A DNA stretch of 60,357 nt from Streptomyces sp. Ncost-T10-10d (lineage in GTDB: Bacteria; Actinomycetota; Actinomycetes; Streptomycetales; Streptomycetaceae), in assembly GCF_900091955.1 (NCBI RefSeq), contig NZ_FMDF01000054.1, forward strand, positions 1-60,357, written 5' to 3'. Under the pieces are notes generated by a model, which had not been told where the DNA came from, ran no database searches, and was given only the letters and a program-made list of their open reading frames with translations. Below, one piece after another: positions 37,361-44,658 of this stretch (position 1 is its first letter; every line of letters starts with the position of its first letter). A program made the translations under genes and the position numbers.

Positions 37361-37900
37361 CGTCCGGACATTTCGTACCGCCGATCGAAGACGTCCCCGC
37401 TCCGCCGCGACCTGCGGATCTTCGCTACTGACCAGGCAAGTTCCGTGAACATCGCAGGTCAGGCACCTATTGACAGAACGCGCCCACCGGCCGGTAGGTT
37501 CGGCCGAGTCCACCACAGGACGTCCGACCGGTTAAACCTCCACGCAGTCGTCGAACGCCGCTGGGTCATGGGGTGGTGCGCCGCACCGGTGCACCACCAC
37601 TGACAGCCAGGTTCAGCGCCCGCGCCTCGGGGGCGAGGGGAGGTTTCAGCCGGACGGTAGGTGCGACCCGGGTGGGGCCCGGACGTTCAGTAGACAACGG
37701 CTCTAGGTCGACCCGCAGCCAGCGGGTCCCAGGTCGGCCCGAAGGGCGCTGGGCCCCCATCCGTAGTTCCCGTCAGGGAGTCTGTCCGTACTTCCCTCCT
37801 TCTGTCCGTGGCGGTGTCCGCTCCCGCCCGACCGCGTCGGTATCGGGCCCCCGCCCGCTGGATATGGTGTGCACCTGCGTACGGACTTAAGGGGCAGTAA
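37361..37900. other. Long intergenic region with promoter, upstream of Ppm1 gene
   Basis: 540 bp without a convincing protein gene. A promoter-like pair TTGACA (37470-37475) and TAGGTT (37495-37500) is spaced 19 bp. GACCTGCG (37409-37416) / CGCAGGTC (37453-37460) could end the amidohydrolase transcript, and a GGTGGTGC...GCACCACC hairpin follows near 37574-37602. The promoter lies about 400 bp before the ppm start, leaving room for a long leader or a small RNA. A 105-codon ORF at 37573 looks like untranslated sequence. Confidence 0.45.
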
Positions 37901-38668
37901 GTGAACGACGGCGGTCAGAGGCGATACGGCCCGCTCGGCAGAACCTTGGTGATCATTCCGACCTACAACGAGGCCGAGAACATCAAGCCGATCGTGAGCC
38001 GGGTGCGCGCCGCTGTGCCGGAAGCCGACATCCTTGTCGCCGACGACAACAGCCCCGACGGCACCGGTAAGGTCGCCGACGAGCTCGCCTCGGCCGATGA
38101 CCAGGTCCAGGTGCTGCACCGCAAGGGCAAGGAAGGGCTGGGTGCGGCCTACCTCGCGGGCTTCCGCTGGGGCATCGAGCACGGTTACGGCGTGCTGGTG
38201 GAGATGGACGCCGACGGCTCCCACCAGCCCGAGGAGCTGCCCCGTCTACTCACCGCGCTCAAGGGTGCCGACCTGGTGCTCGGTTCCCGCTGGGTGCCGG
38301 GCGGGCGCGTGGTCAACTGGCCCAAGTCCCGGGAAATGATCTCCCGCGGCGGCAGTACGTACTCGCGGCTCCTCCTCGGGCTGCAGACCAGGGACGTCAC
38401 GGGCGGCTACCGGGCCTTCCGCGCCGAGACCCTGGAGGGCATCGGCCTCGACCGGGTCGCCTCCCAGGGCTACTGCTTCCAGGTCGACCTGGCCCGTCGC
38501 GCCATCGACGCCGGGTATCACGTCGTCGAGGTCCCGATCACCTTCGTGGACCGCGAGATCGGCGACTCGAAGATGAGCCGCGACATCCTGGTCGAGGCGC
38601 TCTGGCGGGTCACCTCCTGGGGTGTCACCTCCCGTACGAACCGGGTCCTCGGCCGCAAGGCGACCTGA
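37901..38668 (+). CDS. ppm1: Polyprenol-phosphate mannosyltransferase (GT2)
   Basis: A 255-residue GT2 enzyme that transfers mannose from GDP-mannose to a polyprenol phosphate at the membrane, feeding protein O-mannosylation and lipoglycans. The start is the GTG at 37901, preceded by GGGGCA. Motifs: IIPTYNEAENI (18-28), ADDNSPDGTG with the nucleotide-binding Asp pair, MDADGSHQPEELPRL (DxD-type metal site), RWVPGGRVVNWPKSRE, and YCFQVDLARRA. No C-terminal transmembrane or nitrilase-like (Ppm2) part is present, as usual for Streptomyces. Confidence 0.92.
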   Translation: MNDGGQRRYGPLGRTLVIIPTYNEAENIKPIVSRVRAAVPEADILVADDNSPDGTGKVADELASADDQVQVLHRKGKEGLGAAYLAGFRWGIEHGYGVLVEMDADGSHQPEELPRLLTALKGADLVLGSRWVPGGRVVNWPKSREMISRGGSTYSRLLLGLQTRDVTGGYRAFRAETLEGIGLDRVASQGYCFQVDLARRAIDAGYHVVEVPITFVDREIGDSKMSRDILVEALWRVTSWGVTSRTNRVLGRKAT

Positions 38669-38753
38669 GCCACCGAAGCCGGCGGGCGCCGGTCCGCCGC
38701 TCGTGATCACCCCCATGCGCCGATCGGACGCCCTTACGGGCACACTGGGGACC

Positions 38754-39341
38754 ATGACGACCGGCACACCGCCCCCGACCGCCCCCAGGCGCTCACGCGC
38801 CCGTACCTTCGTCCCCCTCGCCATCGCCGCCTGGGCGGTGCTGGAGATCTGGCTGCTCATCGTCGTGGCCGACATGGCGGGCGGGTTCACCGTGCTGCTG
38901 CTCCTGGTGGCGGGGATCGTGCTCGGGGCCGCGGTGATGAAGCGGGCCGGCCGCCGGGCCTTCCGCAATCTCACCGAGACGCTCCAGCAGATGCCGGGGC
39001 AGCCCGGGGCCGCCGCCCCGCAGGCCGCACCCTCGGGCAGCAAGGGCAACGGCTTCCTGATGCTGGCCGGGCTGCTGCTGATGATCCCGGGGATCATCTC
39101 GGACGTGGCGGGGCTTGTGCTGCTCGTGCCGCCGGTTCGTTCGATGATGGGCCGGTACGCGGAGCGGTCGCTGGAGCGCCGCATGCGCGCCGCGACGCCC
39201 GGCAGCCTCTCCGGCGCCTTCCAGCAGGCCCGTATTCACCGGCCGGACGGAAAGATCGTGCAGGGTGAGGTCATCCGCCAGGACGGCACACAGCCGGGCT
39301 CCCGCCCCGACGAGGGCCCCCGGCCGCCGCTGACACCCTGA
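38754..39341 (+). CDS. fxsA: FxsA-family cytoplasmic-membrane protein
   Basis: A 195-residue membrane protein. The ATG at 38754 after GGGGACC was chosen; an in-frame ATG 39 bp upstream is possible. The FxsA domain shows RTFVPLAIAAWAVLEIWLLI, a second helix (FTVLLLLVAGIVLGAAVMKR), and the conserved LMLAGLLLMIPGIISDVAGL segment. In E. coli FxsA is linked to phage-exclusion suppression; its role in Streptomyces is unknown. It follows ppm1 by 85 bp. Confidence 0.9.
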   Translation: MTTGTPPPTAPRRSRARTFVPLAIAAWAVLEIWLLIVVADMAGGFTVLLLLVAGIVLGAAVMKRAGRRAFRNLTETLQQMPGQPGAAAPQAAPSGSKGNGFLMLAGLLLMIPGIISDVAGLVLLVPPVRSMMGRYAERSLERRMRAATPGSLSGAFQQARIHRPDGKIVQGEVIRQDGTQPGSRPDEGPRPPLTP

Positions 39342-39356
39342 TACCGGACCGTGACG

Positions 39357-39413
39357 CGACAGAGCCGCGGGCCGTGACACACGCTCGGTGTGCCACAGCC
39401 CGCGGCTCTGTCG
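39357..39413. terminator. Bidirectional terminator between fxsA and rbpA
   Basis: A 16-bp perfect stem: CGACAGAGCCGCGGGC (39357-39372) pairs with its complement at 39398-39413 around a 25-nt loop that can itself form ACACACG/CGGTGTG. Placed between two convergent stops. Confidence 0.85.
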
Positions 39414-39431
39414 TATTGCGGTGTTGCGCGG

Positions 39432-39806
39432 TCAGGCAGACTTCCTGCTGTCCCGCGGATGCACGGCGATGTTCATGGCTCCGGAGCGCAGAACCGCCAG
39501 CCTCTCGGCCAGCACCTCCTCCAGCTCCTCGCGTGTGCGCCGCTCCATGAGCATGTCCCAGTGCGTACGCGCAGGCTTGCCCTTCTTCTCCTCGGGGCCA
39601 TCCCCGTCCACCAGGAGTGCCATGGCGCCGCACGCCTTGCACTCCCACTCCGGCGGAATTTCCGCCTCTACCGAGAACGGCATCTCAAATCGATGTCCGT
39701 TCTGGCATGCGTACTCCACCGCCTGGCGCGGGGCCAGATCGATGCCGCGGTCCGTCTCGTAGCTGGTAACCACGAGTCGCGTGCCGCGGAGAGCTCGCTC
39801 ACTCAT
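39432..39806 (-). CDS. rbpA: RNA polymerase-binding protein RbpA
   Basis: A 124-residue actinobacterial transcription factor that binds the housekeeping sigma factor and RNA polymerase and stabilises open complexes. Features include the N-terminal SERALRGTRLVVTSYETDRG, a zinc-type core with C34, H38, C56 and C59 (ACQNGHRF; WECKACG), and the C-terminal sigma-interaction helix (THWDMLMERRTREELEEVLA). GGGAGG precedes the ATG. Upstream is a sigma-R type promoter, consistent with known thiol-stress control of rbpA. Confidence 0.97.
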   Translation of the reverse strand: MSERALRGTRLVVTSYETDRGIDLAPRQAVEYACQNGHRFEMPFSVEAEIPPEWECKACGAMALLVDGDGPEEKKGKPARTHWDMLMERRTREELEEVLAERLAVLRSGAMNIAVHPRDSRKSA

Positions 39807-39867
39807 GAATCGTGCCTCCCGGGCTTGTCGCCCACAGGACAGGTGTCGCTGTCGTCGTCATCCGGTC

Positions 39868-39893
39868 AACGTCCGGTCGGCGGCAAAGATTCC
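39868..39893 (-). promoter_or_regulatory. Sigma-R type promoter for rbpA
   Basis: On the minus strand GGAAT (39893-39889) and GTT (39870-39868) are separated by exactly 18 nt, the consensus GGAAT-N18-GTT for the thiol-stress sigma factor SigR. It lies 62 bp upstream of the rbpA start. The remainder of 39807-40080 contains no gene. Confidence 0.75.
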
Positions 39894-40080
39894 CGTTGCC
39901 GGTCATGCGTCGCCCGTCGTGCCGCTGCTTTATCAGGTTTCCCAGGGTCCAAGTACCCGCCAATGCCCGGTTTGTCACATCTGACGGAAGTTGTCACCCA
40001 ACGGTTTGGCTTCTTCCACTCGCAGTAACGGTCCTCCGGGCAGGCCAAAGGCGTACACTACCGGCCTTTCACTTCAACGT

Positions 40081-41454
40081 CTAAATCCGTTCCGGAACGG
40101 GATTCCCCGCAGCCGCCACGGCCTGTCTGATCGGCACCCTCGCGAGCAGTACGGAACCGACCACGAAGAAGATCACCAACGAGATGATCGCATCCCGGTA
40201 GCTCCCGGTCAGCTGATACGCGATACCGAACACCAGTGGCCCCAGCCAGCTCAGTCCCCGGTCGCTCATCTCGTACGCGGAGAAATACTCGGCCTCCTTG
40301 CCGTGCGGCACGAGATGGGAGAACAGTGAGCGCGACAGCGCCTGGCTGCCGCCGAGCACCAGACCGATCGCCGAGGCAAGCAGATAGAAGAAGACCGGCG
40401 CGTCGGCGGGCAGGAAATAGCCGGCGACGAGAATCAGCGTCCAGACGACGAGCGAGCCCAGGATCGTGCGCTTCGCGCCGTACACCCGCGCCAGTCGGCC
40501 CATTCCCAGCGCTCCGGCCACCGCGAGCACCTGCACCAGCAGCACGGCCGTGATCAGCGTCGTCTGGTCGAGGCCCAGCTCCTCGGAGCCGTACACCGAG
40601 GCCTGGGAGATCACCGTCTGCACGCCGTCGTTGTAGACGAGGTACGCCAGCAGGAAGGAGAGCGTCAGCGGATGGCGGCGCATGTCGCGCAGGGTGGCCA
40701 TCAGCTGCCGCCACCCCGAGCCGACCGCCCCCTCGCCGCCCGCCGTCACCCGCCTGTCGCGCAGCCGTCGCAGTGGTACGACGGTGAAGGCGCCCCACCA
40801 GACGCCGGCCGATGCGAGACAGATCCGCACTGCGTCGGACTCGGAGAGGCCGAAGGAGTCGTGGCCCGTGTACAGGACCAGATTCAGGACGAGGACGAAC
40901 GCGCCCGAGGTGTATCCGAAAGCCCAGCCGCGCGACGAGACCGCGTCCCGCTCGTCCGGTCCGGCGATCTGAGGCAGATAGGCGTTGTAGAGCACCATCG
41001 ACACCGAGACCGATGCGTTCGCCACGATCAGCAGGAACGCACCCAGCAGATAGCGGTGGCCGTCCAGGAAGAACATGCCGGTGGTCGCGGCGGCCCCCAC
41101 ATAGGCGGCGGCCGCGAGAAGGGGCTTCTTCCGCCCCGTACGGTCCGCGGCGGCGCCCACGACCGGCATGACGATCACCGCGACCACGACGGACACGGAG
41201 ACCGCGTAGGCGAACAGCGATCCTGCGCGCACCGGTATGCCGAGCGGGTGCACGAAACCGTCGGCGTCGGCGGCCGCCTTCGCGACCGACGTCAGATAGG
41301 GGCCGAGGAATACGGTCAGGACGCTCGTCGAGTAGACGGAGCAGGCGAAGTCGTAGAAATACCAGCCGCGTTGTTCACGTCTGCGGCTCGCGGCGTCGGC
41401 GGAACCCGTCGTGAGTCCAGTCGGTTCAGCGGTGTCCGCGGTCTCGGCGCTCAA
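40081..41454 (-). CDS. MFS transporter, UMF1/Atg22-like
   Basis: A 457-residue membrane protein with about 12 helices. The N-terminus has the YFYDFACSVYSTSVLTVFLG signature of the UMF1 subfamily (related to eukaryotic vacuolar Atg22 amino-acid effluxers); the MFS loop AADRTGRKKPLL follows TM2. The likely start is TTG at 41454 with GAGGGGG about 6 nt upstream. Substrate unknown; amino-acid or peptide efflux is a guess from the family. Confidence 0.85.
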   Translation of the reverse strand: MSAETADTAEPTGLTTGSADAASRRREQRGWYFYDFACSVYSTSVLTVFLGPYLTSVAKAAADADGFVHPLGIPVRAGSLFAYAVSVSVVVAVIVMPVVGAAADRTGRKKPLLAAAAYVGAAATTGMFFLDGHRYLLGAFLLIVANASVSVSMVLYNAYLPQIAGPDERDAVSSRGWAFGYTSGAFVLVLNLVLYTGHDSFGLSESDAVRICLASAGVWWGAFTVVPLRRLRDRRVTAGGEGAVGSGWRQLMATLRDMRRHPLTLSFLLAYLVYNDGVQTVISQASVYGSEELGLDQTTLITAVLLVQVLAVAGALGMGRLARVYGAKRTILGSLVVWTLILVAGYFLPADAPVFFYLLASAIGLVLGGSQALSRSLFSHLVPHGKEAEYFSAYEMSDRGLSWLGPLVFGIAYQLTGSYRDAIISLVIFFVVGSVLLARVPIRQAVAAAGNPVPERI

Positions 41455-41502
41455 CCCGCACCCCCTCGTCTCTCCCCGTGGAGACCTCGCACGACCGGCG
41501 CG

Positions 41503-42267
41503 TCAGGCCCAGGCCCCCCGCTCGTTCAGCACCGTACGCAGCGTCTCGATGTGATCGGTCATGATGCCATCCACACCGAGATCGAGGAGCGCCGCCATCC
41601 GCTCGGGTTCGTTCACCGTCCAGACGTGCACCTGGAGTCCGCGTGCGTGTGCCTCGCGTACGAAGCGCCGGTCGACCACCCGGACGCCGTTCTGGCTCTC
41701 CGGCACCTGCGCGCACACCGCACCGGACCGCAGCGCCGCCGGTATGCCGTACGAACGCAGCCGCAGGCCCAGCACGCCGCGGACGCCGTAGGAGGTGGCG
41801 AGCCGGGGCCCCGCGAGGCGGTGGGCCCTGGCGACCCGGGTCTCCGAGAACGAGCCGACGCACACCCGGTCCCAGGCATCCGCCCGGCGGATCAGATCGA
41901 CCAGCGGGACCAGGGCGGACTCGGCCTTGATGTCGACGTTCCAGCGGGCTTCGGGGAATGTCTCCAGCAGCTCCTCGAACAGCGGCAGTCGCTCCCGGCC
42001 CGCCACTCTGGCCTGCCGCACCTCGCTCCACGGCAGCTCGGCTATCCGGCCCCGGGCGTCCGTCACCCGGTCCAGAGTGGCGTCGTGGAAGGCCACCAGA
42101 CGGCCGTCCGCCGTGGTGTGCACATCGGTCTCGAAGTAGCGGTACCCGGCGTCGGCGGCCCGGCGGAACGCGGCCGTGGTGTTCTCGATCCCGTCCGCGG
42201 CACCGCCTCGATGGGCGAAGGGGATGGTCGCGGGATGGTCCAGATAGGGGTGGAGTACGGAGGTCAC
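41503..42267 (-). CDS. Glycerophosphodiester phosphodiesterase
   Basis: A 254-residue enzyme that cleaves glycerophosphodiesters to glycerol-3-phosphate and an alcohol. The start is GTG 42267, overlapping the stop of the YczE-like gene (GTGA). The GDPD TIM barrel begins PFAHRGGAADGIENTTAAF with catalytic His and metal Glu, followed by FETDVHTTADGRLVAFHD with the second His, and ends VWTVNEPERMAALLDLGVDG, then GIMTDHIETL. No signal peptide, so it acts in the cytosol. Coupled to the membrane protein upstream. Confidence 0.93.
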   Translation of the reverse strand: MTSVLHPYLDHPATIPFAHRGGAADGIENTTAAFRRAADAGYRYFETDVHTTADGRLVAFHDATLDRVTDARGRIAELPWSEVRQARVAGRERLPLFEELLETFPEARWNVDIKAESALVPLVDLIRRADAWDRVCVGSFSETRVARAHRLAGPRLATSYGVRGVLGLRLRSYGIPAALRSGAVCAQVPESQNGVRVVDRRFVREAHARGLQVHVWTVNEPERMAALLDLGVDGIMTDHIETLRTVLNERGAWA

Positions 42268-42986
42268 TGCGGCAGTATGGCCTGCTCCGGTGTCCGGGTG
42301 GTGACGGTGGTGTCGACGCCGTCCGACCCGGGTGCGACGGCTGCCACGGCATCGGATCCGGCGGCCGCTGCTGCCGGCTTCCCGCCGATTGCGAAGAGGC
42401 GCAGGAAGAACTGGGCGAGCGGGCCGATGGCCAGGGCGTAGAGCACCGTGCCCGCGCCGAGCGAGCCGCCGAGCACGAAGCCGGTCACCACGACCGCCAC
42501 CTCGATCAGTGTGCGGACGAGCCGGATGGAGCGGCCGGTACGCAGATGCAGACCGGTCATGAGCCCGTCGCGCGGTCCCGGGCCGAACTGTGCCGCGATG
42601 TACAGCCCCGTCGCGACACCGTTGACCACGACACCGGCGGCCATCACGGCGATCTGCGCGGCGAGGCCCTGCACTTCGGGCACGAGGGCCAGCGTGCCGT
42701 CCATGGCGATGCCGATGGCGAAGACATTGGAGACGGTGCCCAGGCCGGGACGCTGCCTGATCGGTATCCACAGCAGCAGAACGGCGGCGCCGACGATGAT
42801 CGAGACGACCCCGATGGACAGTCCGGTGCGTTCGGCGAGTCCCTGGTGCAGTACACCCCAGGGTTCGAGGCCGAGACCGGCGCGGACCAGGAGCGCCGAG
42901 CTCGCCCCGTACAGCGCAAGGCCGACGTACAGCTGAATCAGCCTTCGAGTGAGGTGCGCCCCGCGAGGGACGGGGGTGATGGACAA
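42264..42986 (-). CDS. YczE/YyaS/YitT-family membrane protein
   Basis: A 240-residue protein with about five hydrophobic helices, matching the YczE family (LYVGLALYGASSALLVRAGL; GLEPWGVLHQGLAERTG; FGPGPRDGLMTGLHLRTG). The start is a TTG at 42986 behind AAGGGGG. A Ser/Ala/Thr-rich cytosolic tail ends the protein. It diverges from a MocR regulator, an arrangement known elsewhere as yczE-yczR, and is translationally coupled to the phosphodiesterase. The transported or sensed molecule is unknown. Confidence 0.85.
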   Translation of the reverse strand: MSITPVPRGAHLTRRLIQLYVGLALYGASSALLVRAGLGLEPWGVLHQGLAERTGLSIGVVSIIVGAAVLLLWIPIRQRPGLGTVSNVFAIGIAMDGTLALVPEVQGLAAQIAVMAAGVVVNGVATGLYIAAQFGPGPRDGLMTGLHLRTGRSIRLVRTLIEVAVVVTGFVLGGSLGAGTVLYALAIGPLAQFFLRLFAIGGKPAAAAAGSDAVAAVAPGSDGVDTTVTTRTPEQAILPQ

Positions 42987-43040
42987 GAAGTGCCCCCTTG
43001 AGTGGTGGTAGTGGACTGTCGCATGTCACTCTGTGGCAGG

Positions 43041-43067
43041 GGATTGGCCGCCAACTATGGCCAATCC
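43041..43067. promoter_or_regulatory. Palindromic operator between YczE-like and MocR genes
   Basis: GGATTGGCC (43041-43049) and GGCCAATCC (43059-43067) form a perfect 9-bp inverted repeat with a 9-bp spacer in the 102-bp divergent region, 22 bp before the MocR start. It is the best candidate site for the MocR regulator and could control both directions. Confidence 0.6.
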
Positions 43068-43088
43068 GAGGAAGGTGGACTGATTTTC

Positions 43089-44588
43089 ATGGCGCAGTGG
43101 ACTTCGGCAGTCGGTGCGGCACAGCTCGCCCGGCAGCTCCAGGCCCAACAGCCCCGGCCCGCCGGACCGGGTGCCCGCAGGCCGCCCGCCTATCGCGCGC
43201 TGGCCGACGGAGTCCGTCTGCTCGTCCTCGAAGGCCGGGTGCCGGTGGCCGCCCGGCTCCCCGCAGAGCGTGAACTGGCGCTCGCCCTGTCCGTCAGCCG
43301 CACCACCGTCGCCGCCGCGTACGAGGCCCTGCGGACCGAGGGATTCCTGGAGTCCCGCCGGGGTGCCGGCAGCTGGACCGCCGTGCCCGCGGGCAATCCA
43401 CTGCCCGCACGCGGTCTGGAACCGCTTCCCCCGGAGTCGCTCGGTTCGATGATCGACCTGGGCTGCGCCTCGCTGCCCGCCCCCGAACCGTGGCTGACCC
43501 GGGCGGTCCAGGGCGCCCTGGAGGAGCTGGCGCCGTACGCCCACACCCACGGCGACTACCCGGCCGGTCTGCCCGCACTGCGGCAGATGATCGCCGACCG
43601 CTACACCGAGCGTGGCATCCCGACCATGCCCGAACAGATCATGGTGACCACCGGGGCGATGGGCGCCATCGACGCGATCTGCCACCTCTTCGCGGGCCGC
43701 GGAGAACGGATCGCGGTGGAGTCCCCGAGCTATGCCAACATCCTGCAGCTGATGCGGGAGGCGGGCGCCCGGCTGGTGCCGGTGGCGATGGAGGAGGGGC
43801 TCGGCGGCTGGGACATGAACCGGTGGCGGCAGGTACTGCGGGACGCGGCGCCGCGGCTCGCCTACGTCGTCGCCGACTTCCACAACCCCACCGGTGCGCT
43901 GGCCGACGAGGACCGGCGCCGTGACCTGGTGGAAGCCGCCCGCTCCGCCGGTACGGTCCTGGTCGTCGACGAGACCATGAACGAGCTGTATCTCGACGCC
44001 GATGTGCAGATGCCGCGCCGGGTCTGCGCCTTCGATCCGGCGGGCTCCACCGTGCTCACCGTCGGATCGGCGAGCAAGGCCTTCTGGGCCGGCATGCGGA
44101 TCGGCTGGGTGCGCGCCGCCCCGGATGTGATCCGCAGCCTGGTGGCCGCCCGCGCCTACGCCGACATGGGGACGCCCGTCCTTGAGCAGCTCGCCGTCAA
44201 CTGGCTGATGCGTACCGGCGGCTGGGAGCAGGCCGTGCAGGTCCGGCGCGAACAGGCGCGGGAGAACCGGGACTCGCTCGTCGCCGCGGTCCGCCGGGAG
44301 CTGCCGGACTGGGAGTTCTCGGTTCCGCGCGGTGGTCTGACCCTCTGGGTGCGTACCGGCGGCCTCTCCGGCTCCCGGCTGGCTGTGGCGGGGGAGCGGG
44401 TCGGCGTACGCGTTCCCTCCGGCCCCCGGTTCGGTGTCGACGGCGCCTTCGAGGGGTATGTACGGCTGCCGTTCACGGTTGCCGGGCCGGTCGCGGACGA
44501 GGCGGCGGTACGGCTCGCGGCGGCGGCGCAGCTGGTGAGTTCGGGGGCGGGTGCGGGAGTGGAGGCGCCGCGGACGTTCGTCGCGTGA
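43089..44588 (+). CDS. MocR-type GntR/aminotransferase regulator (YczR-like)
   Basis: A 499-residue chimeric regulator. The ATG at 43089 follows GGAAGGTGG. A GntR winged helix occupies about residues 40-105 (AERELALALSVSRTTVAAAY, EALRTEGFLESRRG). A long linker leads to a class-I aminotransferase domain from about 125, with YVVADFHNPTGALAD, VVDETMNELYLD and the PLP lysine in SASKAFWAGMRIGW. Such proteins bind PLP as effector rather than catalyse transamination. The divergent membrane-protein gene is the presumed target. Confidence 0.92.
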   Translation: MAQWTSAVGAAQLARQLQAQQPRPAGPGARRPPAYRALADGVRLLVLEGRVPVAARLPAERELALALSVSRTTVAAAYEALRTEGFLESRRGAGSWTAVPAGNPLPARGLEPLPPESLGSMIDLGCASLPAPEPWLTRAVQGALEELAPYAHTHGDYPAGLPALRQMIADRYTERGIPTMPEQIMVTTGAMGAIDAICHLFAGRGERIAVESPSYANILQLMREAGARLVPVAMEEGLGGWDMNRWRQVLRDAAPRLAYVVADFHNPTGALADEDRRRDLVEAARSAGTVLVVDETMNELYLDADVQMPRRVCAFDPAGSTVLTVGSASKAFWAGMRIGWVRAAPDVIRSLVAARAYADMGTPVLEQLAVNWLMRTGGWEQAVQVRREQARENRDSLVAAVRRELPDWEFSVPRGGLTLWVRTGGLSGSRLAVAGERVGVRVPSGPRFGVDGAFEGYVRLPFTVAGPVADEAAVRLAAAAQLVSSGAGAGVEAPRTFVA

Positions 44589-44598
44589 TCGACATGGA

Positions 44599-44644
44599 GC
44601 TGCTCAGGGGTGACGGATCAGCCGGTCCGTCACCCCTGAGCAGC
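44599..44644. terminator. Bidirectional terminator between mocR and sffA
   Basis: A perfect 19-bp stem pairs GCTGCTCAGGGGTGACGGA (44599-44617) with its complement at 44626-44644 around an 8-nt loop, between two convergent stops. Confidence 0.88.
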
Positions 44645-44658
44645 CCTGGGCCGTCTGT

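Noticed and set aside
37573..37890. 105-codon ORF in the ppm1 upstream region
   Set aside because: Arg/Ser/Pro-rich composition typical of untranslated GC-rich DNA, no domain pattern and no ribosome-binding site.
40672..42441. 589-codon plus-strand ORF across the MFS and phosphodiesterase genes
   Set aside because: Antisense shadow; both minus-strand genes have strong family motifs and matching ribosome-binding sites.
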